A stretch of DNA of 64,000 nt from Paenibacillus marchantiophytorum (GCF_014640555.1 NZ_BMHE01000001.1:296337-360336), one strand, 5' to 3'. Positions 7,081-16,960 are shown, numbered from the stretch's first letter. Translations and numbers: made by a program. Notes: generated from the sequence alone by a model not told the origin.

Positions 7081-7683
7081 TCATGAAAGCCAACCATTCT
7101 TCTCCGCAATCGCAATCGCATCGATCCGGTTTTTGGCTTCCAACTTTTGCAGTATTTCCGAGACATAATTGCGAATGGTTCCGCTTGAAAGAAATAGCTG
7201 CTTAGCCATCTCGCCAGCTGATAACCCCTGTGCAATCAACTTCAATATGTCCTGTTCCTTGCTGGTTAAAGGATTCTCAGCTTCCCAGAACTGCAAGGCC
7301 AGCTCAGGCGAAATCGCCCTGCCCCCTTGCTCTACTTTGCGAAGCGCCTCGCTTAATTCCTGAATGGGTGCGTCTTTCAATAGGTATCCATGGACGCCGG
7401 CTTTCATAGCCCGCTGAAAGTAGCCGGAACGAGAGAATGTCGTTAAGATGACCACGCGGCATGCCATATTGTTTTGTTTGATGTTCTCAGCCACGTCCAG
7501 TCCTGTCAGTTTAGGCATTTCGATATCCATAATACACAGATCCGGTTTCAGTGATTGAATCATGTCCAGTGCCTGCTCCCCATTCGCAGCTTGACCGACA
7601 ACTTCAATATCCTCTTCTAGATCCAGCAGTGCACTCAGAGCTCCTCGCAGCATTCCTTGATCTTCAGCAACTATAACTCTCAC
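7081..7683 (-). CDS. NarL/DesR-family response regulator (YvfU-like)
   Basis: A 200-residue regulator: receiver domain with acidic residues at 7-8 (AEDQ), phosphoacceptor Asp53 in LCIMDIEMPKLTG, Thr/Lys switch residues in VVILTTFSR and YLLKDAP; then a LuxR-type helix-turn-helix at about 135-200 (LTSKEQDILKLIAQGLSAGE, FLSSGTIRNYVSEIL). It is the last gene of an ABC-permease-kinase-regulator operon in the same order as B. subtilis yvfR-yvfS-yvfT-yvfU. It probably controls the transporter operon in response to the kinase encoded just upstream. Confidence 0.9.
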   Translation of the reverse strand: MRVIVAEDQGMLRGALSALLDLEEDIEVVGQAANGEQALDMIQSLKPDLCIMDIEMPKLTGLDVAENIKQNNMACRVVILTTFSRSGYFQRAMKAGVHGYLLKDAPIQELSEALRKVEQGGRAISPELALQFWEAENPLTSKEQDILKLIAQGLSAGEMAKQLFLSSGTIRNYVSEILQKLEAKNRIDAIAIAEKNGWLS

Positions 7684-7702
7684 TCATGTTCTCCTCTTCC
7701 GT

Positions 7703-8821
7703 TTATGAATGTTTAATAATTCGAGGGATTTGAACGACAAGCTTCGTTTCAATATCCGTTCCTTTATGAAATGACATCGTTCCTTCAATGAATGCCAAAC
7801 GTTCCTTCATGCCCAAAAGTCCTCGCCCTGATGAAGGCTGCTCTGGTTTGGGCTGTCCGCAGGCAGGGCCATTGTCAGACAGGCTCATCCCCCAGATATC
7901 CGCTGCTTCCCATAGCCGCAAAGTGCACTTGGTCGCTCCTGTGTGTTTAATGACATTTGTTATCGCTTCACGCAAGATCATTCCCAAAATGTTTTGAACG
8001 ATTGGAGGTACGACAGATAGCTCCATCGTATTGTCAAGAACTAACACGATTCCCGCGGTTTGCAGAATCTCTTCCGACTTCTTTAATTCTTCCAGAACAG
8101 AGGCCGTGTTCATCCCGGATATCAATTCACGCACTTGTCTCAAAGCAGCTCTGGATGTAGACTGAATATCTTTCACTTCAAGCAGAGCCTGCTCTGGATT
8201 TTTGAAAATCAACTTCTCTGCTAATTCACTTTTTAATGTAATCAAAGAAAGCGTATGCCCCAGTGTATCATGCAAATCGCGGGAAATCCGCTGCCGTTCA
8301 TCCAGCATGGCTAGACGGGCAATCTCATCATTGGCTACCGTCAACTTCATCTTCAATTCTGTCGCTTTCATGCGTGATCGAATGCCGAAAGGAAGTACGA
8401 GCATAACAACGAGAGAAGGCAAGAAGTACCAAAGACCATCTCCGTAGAATTGATCGAAATCCAGTAAGATAATAAACACGACCGTTGCCACCAGTGTGAC
8501 GAGCGTGGATATGAACTGTCTTGTTGTCGGGAGCAGCCCCATTAAAGGTATCGCATAAAAAAACATATAAATCAGATAGGGACTATACATTGTGGCAAAA
8601 TACATGACCAACAAACAAATGACCACAACATAAATCAACCTTCGCTTTGCATCTTTGAAGCCTAGTGTGACACAAAGCGCAAAAAATGCTAACAAAGCAA
8701 AGCCGATCCACATTTGTGGAAGCGGCATTGACGACAGGGACATCACGGGAAATATTAAATAAAAGAACCACAAATACCAAAGGTCAAAAGGTTTTTTCCG
8801 ATTACCCGGAGATTTATTCAT
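7703..8821 (-). CDS. DesK-type sensor histidine kinase (YvfT-like)
   Basis: About five hydrophobic segments occupy residues 14-145, followed by a HisKA_3 dimerisation domain with phosphoacceptor His184 in RISRDLHDTLGHTLSL, then an HATPase domain (REAITNVIKHTGA N-box, SDNGPACG G1 box, GRGLLGMKERL G2 box). This matches the DesK/LiaS/YvfT membrane-sensing kinases that lack an extracellular domain and often sense the membrane or an associated ABC transporter. The 20-base gap to the regulator gene and three-base gap from the permease gene indicate one operon. Confidence 0.9.
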   Translation of the reverse strand: MNKSPGNRKKPFDLWYLWFFYLIFPVMSLSSMPLPQMWIGFALLAFFALCVTLGFKDAKRRLIYVVVICLLVMYFATMYSPYLIYMFFYAIPLMGLLPTTRQFISTLVTLVATVVFIILLDFDQFYGDGLWYFLPSLVVMLVLPFGIRSRMKATELKMKLTVANDEIARLAMLDERQRISRDLHDTLGHTLSLITLKSELAEKLIFKNPEQALLEVKDIQSTSRAALRQVRELISGMNTASVLEELKKSEEILQTAGIVLVLDNTMELSVVPPIVQNILGMILREAITNVIKHTGATKCTLRLWEAADIWGMSLSDNGPACGQPKPEQPSSGRGLLGMKERLAFIEGTMSFHKGTDIETKLVVQIPRIIKHS

Positions 8822-8824
8822 CCA

Positions 8825-9565
8825 TTAGGCCGCTTTCTGTTTTTGCAGGATATACGTAGATAATACCACAAAAACAATCCCGTACACGCTCAATAACAGC
8901 ACTCCACTCCAAGTAAGCCCTGCGCCCGAAATGATATTCCATGCTCCTTGACCATAGCGGAAAGTAGGCACAAACTGGGCAATGGTTTGCATGATCTTGG
9001 GCATAGCCTGCGTGGGGAACCAAAGTCCGCCAAGTATGGATGTTCCCATAAAGATGATTTGCGCCACGACTTGTGTGACCTCGACACTTTTGCAGGTTCC
9101 GATTAGCAGCCCCAGTGCCATAAAGGGTAGTGAACCAAGCCATATCCACAAGCCGCAACCTACCCATTGCATGAAAGTAAGATCTACTCCTTTGACAATA
9201 CCGCCAAGCAAAAACATAAAGATGATCGTCACCAGATTAATAATGGAATGCGACACAATTTTGGACAGCACATAGGCGCTAGAAGGGAGCGGCGTGATTT
9301 CAATCATGCGCAGCCAACCCTGCGTCCTCTCTTGGGCAAATTTAATGCTTAACGTATTCACACAGGCTCCGACCACCCCGAAAACAGTCATCGACATCAA
9401 ATAGTAGGCCTTCCAGGAAACCCCACCAACTTCTGTATTATCCCCGACCATCGAGGAGAAAATAAAGTAAAAAATGGCTGGCATAATTAACGAAAACATA
9501 AAAAAACGTTTATTCCGAAAGGTTCTTAACAGTTCTGCTTTACACTGTGCAATCATAGCTCGCAT
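8825..9565 (-). CDS. ABC-2 type transporter permease (YvfS-like)
   Basis: A 246-residue membrane protein with about six hydrophobic segments (FMFSLIMPAIFYFIFSSMVG near the N-terminus, IINLVTIIFMFLLGGIV, LWIWLGSLPFMALGLLIG, IIFMGTSILGGLWFP, VLLLSVYGIVFVVLSTYIL). The ILGGLWFP motif after the penultimate segments is characteristic of ABC2 exporters for drugs or lipids. It is the membrane partner of the ATPase encoded 27 bases upstream. The substrate cannot be told from sequence; related systems export antimicrobial or lipid-like compounds. Confidence 0.88.
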   Translation of the reverse strand: MRAMIAQCKAELLRTFRNKRFFMFSLIMPAIFYFIFSSMVGDNTEVGGVSWKAYYLMSMTVFGVVGACVNTLSIKFAQERTQGWLRMIEITPLPSSAYVLSKIVSHSIINLVTIIFMFLLGGIVKGVDLTFMQWVGCGLWIWLGSLPFMALGLLIGTCKSVEVTQVVAQIIFMGTSILGGLWFPTQAMPKIMQTIAQFVPTFRYGQGAWNIISGAGLTWSGVLLLSVYGIVFVVLSTYILQKQKAA

Positions 9566-9592
9566 GGCATTGTCATCTCCTTACATGGAAGT

Positions 9593-10477
9593 TTATTGTT
9601 GAACAAGAAATTGAAAGGCATCTTCTAATCCGCCAGCATGAATTTCAATATCTTTAATATCCAACTGCCTTTGAATCATAGCGAAGATAACTTCATCGGT
9701 GTCTGGACTCGTAATCTTGACCTTTCGGCCGCTCCACACCACTTCCCCCACAGAAGGGAGCGATGAGAGCTGGTCCTCTGTTAAATTTGCGCCTGCAGTG
9801 AACAGAATCGTCTTCCGATTGGTGGATGCTTTAATTTCTGTGGAAGTGCCGTCAGCAATTAATCTCCCTTTGTTAATCACGACAATGCGATCCGCAATGC
9901 TGTCCGCTTCTTCCAAATAGTGCGTCGTGAGAATGATGGTTCTGCCTTTAGCCGCCATGGTCCGAACCGTTTCCCAGAATTGCTGTCTCGCCGTAATATC
10001 CATCCCGACCGTTGGCTCATCCAAAAAAAGCAATTCCGGATCACCCGCTAAGGCAAGCGCAAAACCCAGTCTCCGCTTCTGTCCCCCGGATAGTGCAGAA
10101 GCCCTTTTATTTTTCTCCGACTCCAGTCCAGAAATATGCAGCAGATGATGCAGCGGCAGCGGATTCGAGTAATAATGTCGAAATAAATCAATCGTCTCCA
10201 GAACTGTCAAACCATCAATCACATTGACATCTTGCAGCATGGCGCCCATACGATTACGAACCGCTTTATCTTGAGGATGGCCATCCAAAATACGAATCTT
10301 CCCTTTAGTTGGCTGCAGAAGTCCGAGCATCATTGAAACTGCTGTCGTTTTTCCAGCACCATTGGGACCCAATAGCGCAACAACACTGCCCGCATTAATG
10401 GTTAAAGACAAATCATCTACAGCTGGTTTTCCTTTAAATTCTTTGGTTACTTGATCCAATTGGATGATTGATTTCAT
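9593..10477 (-). CDS. ABC transporter ATP-binding protein (YvfR-like)
   Basis: A complete nucleotide-binding subunit: Walker A GPNGAGKTT, Q-loop in MGAMLQDVNVI, signature ALSGGQKRRL, Walker B PELLFLDEPTVG and the switch His in ILTTHYLEEAD. The C-terminal 80 residues form the extension common in CcmA/NatA-type exporters. First gene of the operon with permease, kinase and regulator; transcription starts in the 169-base region shared with the divergent germination operon. Confidence 0.93.
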   Translation of the reverse strand: MKSIIQLDQVTKEFKGKPAVDDLSLTINAGSVVALLGPNGAGKTTAVSMMLGLLQPTKGKIRILDGHPQDKAVRNRMGAMLQDVNVIDGLTVLETIDLFRHYYSNPLPLHHLLHISGLESEKNKRASALSGGQKRRLGFALALAGDPELLFLDEPTVGMDITARQQFWETVRTMAAKGRTIILTTHYLEEADSIADRIVVINKGRLIADGTSTEIKASTNRKTILFTAGANLTEDQLSSLPSVGEVVWSGRKVKITSPDTDEVIFAMIQRQLDIKDIEIHAGGLEDAFQFLVQQ

Positions 10478-10646
10478 ATTCCACCTCGCTATGTGTTGGT
10501 TATAGTCTTATCTTAACGCAATCAAAATCACATGTTCATTCACAGCTATCATCAATTTCGGATGACAAATGTCATTCTCGGTTAATTTAGGGCAAAACGG
10601 TAAATATTGAGGGTAGTAGTTTGTAACGCGGGGGAGGAAGCAGCTC

Positions 10647-12218
10647 ATGTTTAAACAATTATTCGGCAGAAAACCGATCCGACGAGCAACCATCCCGGCA
10701 ACGACGCAAATTAGTAAAAATCAGACCGCTTCCCCTTTCAACCAAGGACTTGCTCTTGAATTACAAGATAACCTCGCCATGATTAAAATGCAGATGCATA
10801 ACCCAAGCGATCTGATGATAAGGGAGTTCACCATTGGCGAGGAACAGCACCCCTGTGCGTTAGTCAGCTTTGACGGGCTAGTGGACACCACGCTTATCAA
10901 TGACCAACTGCTAAAACCTATGCTCCATTCTTATCATCATGCAGCTGCGTCCCCTACTGAACTTATGACCATTTTGACGCAGCAAATATTAACGACGTAT
11001 GATCTTGAAATCGAAGATGTTGTGGATGACATGCTATCGGCTTTAATGTCAGGAAACACCCTTCTGCTGCTCGACAAACTGCAGCAAGGCATTCTAATTT
11101 CCAGCTGCGGATGGAAAACACGCGCTGTTGAAGAATCACAAACAGAGTCCATCATTCGCGGTCCCCGTGTAGGCTTTTCCGAGGATCTGCGGACAAATAC
11201 AGCAATGATCCGCAGGAGAATTAAAGATAAAAACCTCGTCTTCGATACCTATCAAATCGGAAGCAGAGGGAAAAGAGAAGTTGTCGTTACCTATATCGCG
11301 GATATTGTTCATCCTGAGCTGGTGAAGGAGGTCACCCGCAGAATAAACACAATTGATATCGACGATATAGAAGGGTCCGGATATCTAGAACAATGGATCG
11401 CGGATAGCTTTCTTAGTCCCTTTCCGGTTATTTTGAATACGGAACGGCCTGATAAAGTGTCTGGCTCCATTCTCCAAGGACGCGTGGGAATTTTGGTGGA
11501 TGGCGACCCTTTCGCTCTCATTTTGCCAATTACCTTCGCATCCAGCATGCAATCCCCCGAAGACTTTTATCAAAATTGGCTGATTAGCACCCTAACACGC
11601 GCCTTAAGGATGATTTCCGCTTTCATCGCCACTTTCTTGCCTGCTCTTTATATTGCTTTACTCGAATTTCATCATGGCATGATTCCCTCCAAACTGGCTT
11701 TCTCCATAGCCGGGGCGCGAGAAGGCGTACCGTTTCCCGCAGTCATCGAAGCCTTTGTCATGGAATTTACCTTGGAACTGCTCAGAGAAGCAGGCTTGCG
11801 GCTGCCGAAGCCGATTGGTCAAACCATAGGGATCGTTGGAGGACTCGTCATCGGGGAGTCTGCTGTAGCCGCAGGCATGGTCAGTCCCGTTATGGTCATC
11901 GTCGTAGCGGTCACAGCCATTGCTTCCTTCTCCTTGCCGTCTTATTCCTTCGCCATATCACTGCGCATGATGCGATTCGGCATTATGCTGATTGCCGCCG
12001 TTTTCGGGCTTTACGGCATCATTCTGGCTTACATCATGATCAACATCCACATCGTTAATCTGAAGAGCTTTGGCATTCCGTACTCAACACCGTTTGCACC
12101 GATATTTATTCGTGACTGGAAAGATCTCATCCTGAGGGCCCCTCTTTTCTTTCTGAGAAAACGGCCCAAAATGCTGCAAACCAAAAATGAAGAACGTATG
12201 CTGCCGAGGAGAAAATAA
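10647..12218 (+). CDS. Spore germination receptor subunit A (GerA/GerKA family)
   Basis: A 523-residue GerA-family protein: a hydrophilic N-terminal region (1-280) with the conserved VVVTYIADIVHPELVKEV segment and GRVGILVDGDPFALILP block, then a membrane region with about five helices including the HGMIPSKLAFSIAGAREGVPFP signature, GQTIGIVGGLVIGESAVAAG and FSLPSYSFAISLRMMRF. A-subunits, with B and C, form the nutrient-gated channel complex of the spore inner membrane. A GGGGGAGGAAG ribosome-binding site precedes the ATG. First of four genes in an A-B-C-D operon. The germinant cannot be deduced. Confidence 0.94.
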   Translation: MFKQLFGRKPIRRATIPATTQISKNQTASPFNQGLALELQDNLAMIKMQMHNPSDLMIREFTIGEEQHPCALVSFDGLVDTTLINDQLLKPMLHSYHHAAASPTELMTILTQQILTTYDLEIEDVVDDMLSALMSGNTLLLLDKLQQGILISSCGWKTRAVEESQTESIIRGPRVGFSEDLRTNTAMIRRRIKDKNLVFDTYQIGSRGKREVVVTYIADIVHPELVKEVTRRINTIDIDDIEGSGYLEQWIADSFLSPFPVILNTERPDKVSGSILQGRVGILVDGDPFALILPITFASSMQSPEDFYQNWLISTLTRALRMISAFIATFLPALYIALLEFHHGMIPSKLAFSIAGAREGVPFPAVIEAFVMEFTLELLREAGLRLPKPIGQTIGIVGGLVIGESAVAAGMVSPVMVIVVAVTAIASFSLPSYSFAISLRMMRFGIMLIAAVFGLYGIILAYIMINIHIVNLKSFGIPYSTPFAPIFIRDWKDLILRAPLFFLRKRPKMLQTKNEERMLPRRK

Positions 12219-12219
12219 C

Positions 12220-13329
12220 ATGAAAACCTTTGAATACGGTGATCGAGAGATTGGTTTTTTGGATATGGTGATTACCATTTCCTCGATGATTATAGGGGTA
12301 GGCGTCATTATGCTGCCGCGGGATTTGGCGAAGACCGTCCAATCGTCGGATGGGTGGATATCCATCTTTATTGCAGGTATTATCGCTGCCGGCTTTGCCT
12401 GGCTGCTCGCCTATATTGCAACTCACTTTAGCAAACAGGGCTATTTTGCCTATGCGACTGCTGCCGTTACGAAACCGCTCGCCATCATAGCTGTATGTTC
12501 CCTTTCTGCTTATTTTCTCTGCTTTGCCGCTTACGAGGTTAGAGCGATAGCCAATATCTCCAAGCAGTATTTATTTGAGAATACGCCTGTCGAAGTCATT
12601 TCCTTAGCATTCTTGCTTGTTGTCGTAAATGGGGTATCAGGCACTCGCGTTGGCCTTATTCGATTAAACATCCTGTTTATCCCGATTGTCATCACCATAA
12701 CGGTACTCGTCCTGCTGTTCAGTCTGGGAATTTTTGATTCCAAAGAATTAAAACCGTTTTTCATCACGGATTGGAAAGCAATAACCGTTGGTATTAAAAA
12801 TACGGCCTTTTCGCTCTTGGGGTTTGAAATCATCCTATTCTATATTTGCTTGATGAACCGCCCTAAGGATGCCCCAAAAGCCGTAGTCATCGGCATCCTA
12901 CTCCCCGTCATTCTGTATACAGCCATCTATCTTGTATGTGTAGGCGTATTTTCACAGATGACGCTGCAGGAAATTACTTACCCTGCCGTAGAATTAGCCA
13001 AAGAAATGCAAATTCCGGGCGAATTTTTCGAACGTTTTGAGTCGATTTTTTTTACAATATGGATTATGGCTGTCTTCACGACAACCGTTATGGCCTATGA
13101 TTGTGCTGTGTTTGCGCTCCATTCGATTTTCCCTAAAAAAAAACATATCCAATTGACCTTTCTATTAAGTCCTATCATTTACTTACTTTGCATGTTTCCA
13201 AAAAACTTAACGGATTTTGCTAAAATAAGTAGCGTTATAACGCATTACGGCGTAATCGTCAGCATCTTGTTTCCTATCATCATTTTTATGGTCGCAAAGC
13301 TTCGAGGAGTGAAAAGTGATGTCACTTAA
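12220..13329 (+). CDS. Spore germination receptor subunit B (GerAB family)
   Basis: A 369-residue integral membrane protein of the GerAB/amino-acid permease superfamily, about ten helices, opening with MKTFEYGDREIGFLDMVI and MIIGVGVIMLPRDLAK, the helix-1 motif of APC-type transporters. This subunit is the one thought to bind the germinant. The ATG at 12220 is chosen because GAGGAG lies nine bases upstream and the preceding gene stops two bases earlier; a longer frame starting inside gerKA lacks a ribosome-binding site. Confidence 0.93.
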   Translation: MKTFEYGDREIGFLDMVITISSMIIGVGVIMLPRDLAKTVQSSDGWISIFIAGIIAAGFAWLLAYIATHFSKQGYFAYATAAVTKPLAIIAVCSLSAYFLCFAAYEVRAIANISKQYLFENTPVEVISLAFLLVVVNGVSGTRVGLIRLNILFIPIVITITVLVLLFSLGIFDSKELKPFFITDWKAITVGIKNTAFSLLGFEIILFYICLMNRPKDAPKAVVIGILLPVILYTAIYLVCVGVFSQMTLQEITYPAVELAKEMQIPGEFFERFESIFFTIWIMAVFTTTVMAYDCAVFALHSIFPKKKHIQLTFLLSPIIYLLCMFPKNLTDFAKISSVITHYGVIVSILFPIIIFMVAKLRGVKSDVT

Positions 13330-14503
13330 ACCCCTATTAACCTTATTAGGACTTGGCTGTGTTGTCTTGCTCTTAACAGGGTGCTGGGATCGCGTAGAAA
13401 TCAATGATCGAGGATTTGTTGTAGGGGTTGCCGTGGACTACAAAGAAGCAGGAGAAAAAAAACTGTACACAGGCACCTTTCAAATGATGGTTCCAGGCGG
13501 TTTGAAGCAAAGCAGTACCCAAAATAATAGCGCGCCTCATGCCACGCAAGCCTATTTCAACATTTCAACTTCGGGAAACTCCATGCCTGCTATTGCCGCA
13601 AGAATGGCGGCCAAGACAAGCCGAACTCCTTATTTCGAACATTTAAAAGTTATCATTGTGTCCAGCGAGGTGGCGAAGAGTAAATCTGCATTCCCCAGCA
13701 TGCTGGACTATTTCCTAAGGAATAGCGAGATGCGCAGAGGCGTCCAAGTGTTAATCGCGGAAGGAAAAGCTTCGGATATCCTAGACATTCAGCCGAATAA
13801 TGAAACCACACCGATTGACTACATCGCTTCGATTGCCAAAAATAATAAAAAAACCAACTACATGCTGCCCCAGTCGAGAATTGGAGATGTCCATGAGAAT
13901 TTAATCAAACGCGAAAGCTATGTGATACAAAAAGTAAAAAAAGAAAATAAAGATCTAAGTTTGAATGGAAGTGCCTTATTCGACGGTGCAACCAATCAAT
14001 TGGTTGGATTCTTGAATGGGGAAGAAACCCAAGGTCTCAACTTTATCACCAAGGAAGTGAAGGGAGGAACGGTTGAAGCGAATGTTAGCGATGAAATCAT
14101 TGGATTTAAAGTCGAGCGAGCAAGACGCAAATTCATCGTTAAACAGACAAGCCCTAGCCACTTTAAATTTACGATTAAATTAGTGGCTGAGGGTGTTCTC
14201 GATAAATCGCTCACCGACGGCGATCCGACAGAATCCAAAACACTGGCATCCTTGCAAAAAAAACTGGAAGAAACACTTATCAAGAATACGAATAAAGTCA
14301 TTGCGAAACTTCAAAAAACTTACAAGAAAGATGCTCTGGGACTCGGCTCGTATCTGTATGAAAATCACTACAAAATGTGGAAGCCAATCTCTGAGAATTG
14401 GGATCAAGGCTCGAATCTATTTTCCCAAGCAGAAGTTGAAGTACAAGCTCAGGTTATTATCCGACGAGTCGGAAATATATTTGAAGTATCGAAGGAGCAA
14501 TAA
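13319..14503 (+). CDS. Spore germination receptor subunit C (GerAC lipoprotein)
   Basis: A lipoprotein of 394 residues: hydrophobic signal and lipobox LLLTGC (Cys22), followed directly by WDRVEINDRGFVVGVAVDY, the hallmark N-terminus of GerAC proteins. The three-domain GerAC body follows, with the TSRTPYFEHLKVIIVSSEVA segment around residue 100. It overlaps the B-subunit gene by 11 bases; ATG at 13319 has GAGGAG upstream and is preferred over the GTG directly before it. It is the lipid-anchored outer partner of the receptor. Confidence 0.94.
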   Translation: MSLKPLLTLLGLGCVVLLLTGCWDRVEINDRGFVVGVAVDYKEAGEKKLYTGTFQMMVPGGLKQSSTQNNSAPHATQAYFNISTSGNSMPAIAARMAAKTSRTPYFEHLKVIIVSSEVAKSKSAFPSMLDYFLRNSEMRRGVQVLIAEGKASDILDIQPNNETTPIDYIASIAKNNKKTNYMLPQSRIGDVHENLIKRESYVIQKVKKENKDLSLNGSALFDGATNQLVGFLNGEETQGLNFITKEVKGGTVEANVSDEIIGFKVERARRKFIVKQTSPSHFKFTIKLVAEGVLDKSLTDGDPTESKTLASLQKKLEETLIKNTNKVIAKLQKTYKKDALGLGSYLYENHYKMWKPISENWDQGSNLFSQAEVEVQAQVIIRRVGNIFEVSKEQ

Positions 14504-14507
14504 GACC

Positions 14508-14714
14508 ATGTGGTCATCTTTCATTGGCTTAATCCCATCCGGTTTAGTCGTGCTTTGCACCCTATTATCTTACGTTGTTCCACTGGGTATTTACTGGATC
14601 AATCAAACGCTGCATAAATATGGCGACCCGCCATGGATGCAAACAGCCGATCCTGAACAGGTTTCTCAGCAGCCTGCGAACTATGGAGAAGCATTGCTCC
14701 AAGAAAATGAATAA
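14508..14714 (+). CDS. Small membrane protein, probable germination receptor D-like subunit
   Basis: A 68-residue protein with one long hydrophobic stretch (FIGLIPSGLVVLCTLLSYVV, about residues 5-30) and a short polar tail. GAAGGAG lies 11 bases before the ATG, and the gene follows the C-subunit stop by four bases. Small hydrophobic D proteins of about this size are encoded in several Bacillus ger loci and modulate receptor activity; assignment rests on position, size and hydrophobicity, not on a specific motif. The overlapping longer frame starting inside the C gene is in a different register of that gene and not the real start. Confidence 0.7.
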   Translation: MWSSFIGLIPSGLVVLCTLLSYVVPLGIYWINQTLHKYGDPPWMQTADPEQVSQQPANYGEALLQENE

Positions 14715-14715
14715 G

Positions 14716-14765
14716 TAAAAAAGCCCAACAAGACATTCCTTTACCGGAAATCATCTTCTTGGGCT
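14716..14765 (-). terminator. Terminator of the chemoreceptor gene (convergent with ger operon)
   Basis: AGCCCAAGAAGA pairs with TCTTGTTGGGCT on the minus strand and is followed by six T residues. On the plus strand there is no T-run, so it mainly serves the chemoreceptor gene. Confidence 0.75.
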
Positions 14766-14774
14766 GCGCCTATT

Positions 14775-16811
14775 TTAAACTTTGAATTTGGACAGAGAAT
14801 CCTGGAGAGCAACGGAAAGCTTCTCTAATTTGTCCGATAATTGAACTAAGCCTTTGCTTATGCTTAATTGTTCGGAACTCAAGGAAGCCACTTGTTCAGA
14901 ATTAGCCAGAGATTGCTCAGAGACCGCACTTACGTTCATCATCGTATCACTAAGCACGAATTGCGATTCTTCCAACTTCATGACCGTTTGGCTGACAGAG
15001 CCCAATTGTTCGATGAAGCTGACCGTTCTGCCCTGTACTTGCTTGAACAGCAAGTCGGCTTCTTTGACAGAATGAATCTGTTCCTGAAAGATCGGGTAAG
15101 CCTCGGAGAGAACGGTTACTGTATCTATAATCTCATTCTGAATCGTTTCCGTAATTTGACCAACCGTCTCGATCGATTTTCTCGACTGATCAGCTAGCTT
15201 ACGAATTTCATCGGCGACAACCATGAACCCTTTCCCTGCTTCTCCGGCGCGTGCCGCCTCAATGGTAGCATTGAGGGATAGAATGTTGGTCTGCTTCGTC
15301 ATTTGGCTTAGGATATCCAGCACTTTGCGAATCGAAAGGGTGCTCTCCTTGAGCTTGTCAACCTTATCAACCATAGAACGTGTGATTTCTTCGGTCATGC
15401 TCGTTTTGGCGATAACCTCTTCCATATACTGCGTACCGATGCGGCTTGAGCTTTGCATCTCCTCTGCCGCAATGCCCATCACCCCGTTAGCCTCCACAAC
15501 ACTGGAGATTTGTTGTCCAATATGAATGGTCAGCTCGTTGCCGCGCTCCGATTGCGAAGCCAAGCCAGATGCGCCACTGGAAATTTCATTGATGGCTACT
15601 GCAATTTCGTTGGCAGATGCGGCTGTTTGTTTGGATGACGCAGATAATTCCGCGGCTGTGACCAACACTTCCTCTGACGAATGCGTTGTCTGTTTGAACA
15701 GTTCTGTAATTTGCTTCATCATGGTATCAAAGCTCGTTCCTAACTGGCCAATCTCATCCTTAGCGTTGGTTTGCACGCGAATTCGCAGATCACCGCCAGC
15801 CCCATCCTCCATCAAATTCCGAATATGGTTAAGCGGTTTCCCAATCATTCTTGCGACCAAATAACCAATGCCAGCTGCCAGAACAAGCGCGCATAACGAG
15901 AAAATAATCGTTAAATTATAAATAATTTTCATATCCTTGGTTAGATCATCAATGGGAATTATACCTACGGTAAACCAACCTGTCGCTTCTGATTTGGACA
16001 AGACAATCTGTTGGTCCGCATCACTCGAAAGGAAAGAATCACTCTTCTTGCTCATGCTTTCCACGCTTAACGGATACCCTGTGGCAGCTCCCATTTGAGA
16101 TGCATTTTGACTGTAGATGACCAAGCCCGATCCATCCAGCACTTGAATAATCCCCGTATCACCGAGTTGAATATGCGATAATTGATTTTTGACAATGTCT
16201 AGGCTGACATCAAAAAGCGCCACATAAAATTCCTCGGAGTTAGCTTGATGAATCAAGCTGCCTACCGTAATAACCGATGATGTAATTCGATTATCCTTCA
16301 ATTTCGAAGACAACCACACCGGGTCTCCATCTTTGGCTACAATAGCTTTGAACCAGTCCTGAGCAGCATAGTTTTTCTGTGACATCAAACTTGATTTGGT
16401 CTGGATGATATCTCCTGCAGGTGTAAACAATTCCATCGACTGAATACCATCATTAGAGTAAATGTAAGCGGATAACGTTGTTTCCAGCGTAGACATATTC
16501 TCATTGTATTCCCGAGAATCTTTACTTAATTTCGAAGCTTTGCTCACCTGTTGGTGTAGTGGAGCATCCATCACAAGCTGTAAGGCAAGCTTCTGATACA
16601 ATTGATACAAAAAATCCAATTTCTGACCAGCCTGCACAATGGTTTGCAGCGAAGCATCGGTGACTTTTGTCTGCATCACATTTTTAGAAATCTGGTAAGA
16701 GGCGATTCCCATAAAAATAACAAAAAATAGACTACTGGCAATAATTGATAAACTAAGCTTAACCCCAACTGACTGCAATTTCGCTTGCCATGCATTGGAT
16801 TTTTTTGACAT
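14775..16811 (-). CDS. Methyl-accepting chemotaxis protein
   Basis: A 678-residue transducer: first membrane helix near 20-38 (LSLSIIASSLFFVIFMGIA), a periplasm-type dCache sensor domain (about 45-285, with QDWFKAIVAKDGDPVWLS and ATGWFTVGIIP), second helix near 300 (IIYNLTIIFSLCALVLAAG), HAMP domain, and a C-terminal signalling domain with the hairpin tip VLDILSQMTKQTNILSLNATIEAARAGEAGKGF-like core that contacts CheA/CheW. ATG at 16811, with GGTGGTGA upstream, is preferred to the TTG 18 bases earlier. It is monocistronic. The ligand is unknown; dCache domains often bind amino acids or other small molecules. Confidence 0.93.
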   Translation of the reverse strand: MSKKSNAWQAKLQSVGVKLSLSIIASSLFFVIFMGIASYQISKNVMQTKVTDASLQTIVQAGQKLDFLYQLYQKLALQLVMDAPLHQQVSKASKLSKDSREYNENMSTLETTLSAYIYSNDGIQSMELFTPAGDIIQTKSSLMSQKNYAAQDWFKAIVAKDGDPVWLSSKLKDNRITSSVITVGSLIHQANSEEFYVALFDVSLDIVKNQLSHIQLGDTGIIQVLDGSGLVIYSQNASQMGAATGYPLSVESMSKKSDSFLSSDADQQIVLSKSEATGWFTVGIIPIDDLTKDMKIIYNLTIIFSLCALVLAAGIGYLVARMIGKPLNHIRNLMEDGAGGDLRIRVQTNAKDEIGQLGTSFDTMMKQITELFKQTTHSSEEVLVTAAELSASSKQTAASANEIAVAINEISSGASGLASQSERGNELTIHIGQQISSVVEANGVMGIAAEEMQSSSRIGTQYMEEVIAKTSMTEEITRSMVDKVDKLKESTLSIRKVLDILSQMTKQTNILSLNATIEAARAGEAGKGFMVVADEIRKLADQSRKSIETVGQITETIQNEIIDTVTVLSEAYPIFQEQIHSVKEADLLFKQVQGRTVSFIEQLGSVSQTVMKLEESQFVLSDTMMNVSAVSEQSLANSEQVASLSSEQLSISKGLVQLSDKLEKLSVALQDSLSKFKV

Positions 16812-16960
16812 AAATAATTTCACCACCAAGTCGATTAATGTAATTAATTAACAGCTAATTTACAATTTCGACATATTTCAATAAATTCCTTCTGCTAAAA
16901 TGATCATTTCAATCATTTTTATGTAACTTCCCTTGTTACGCGTGCCAAATGCCCTAAGTC

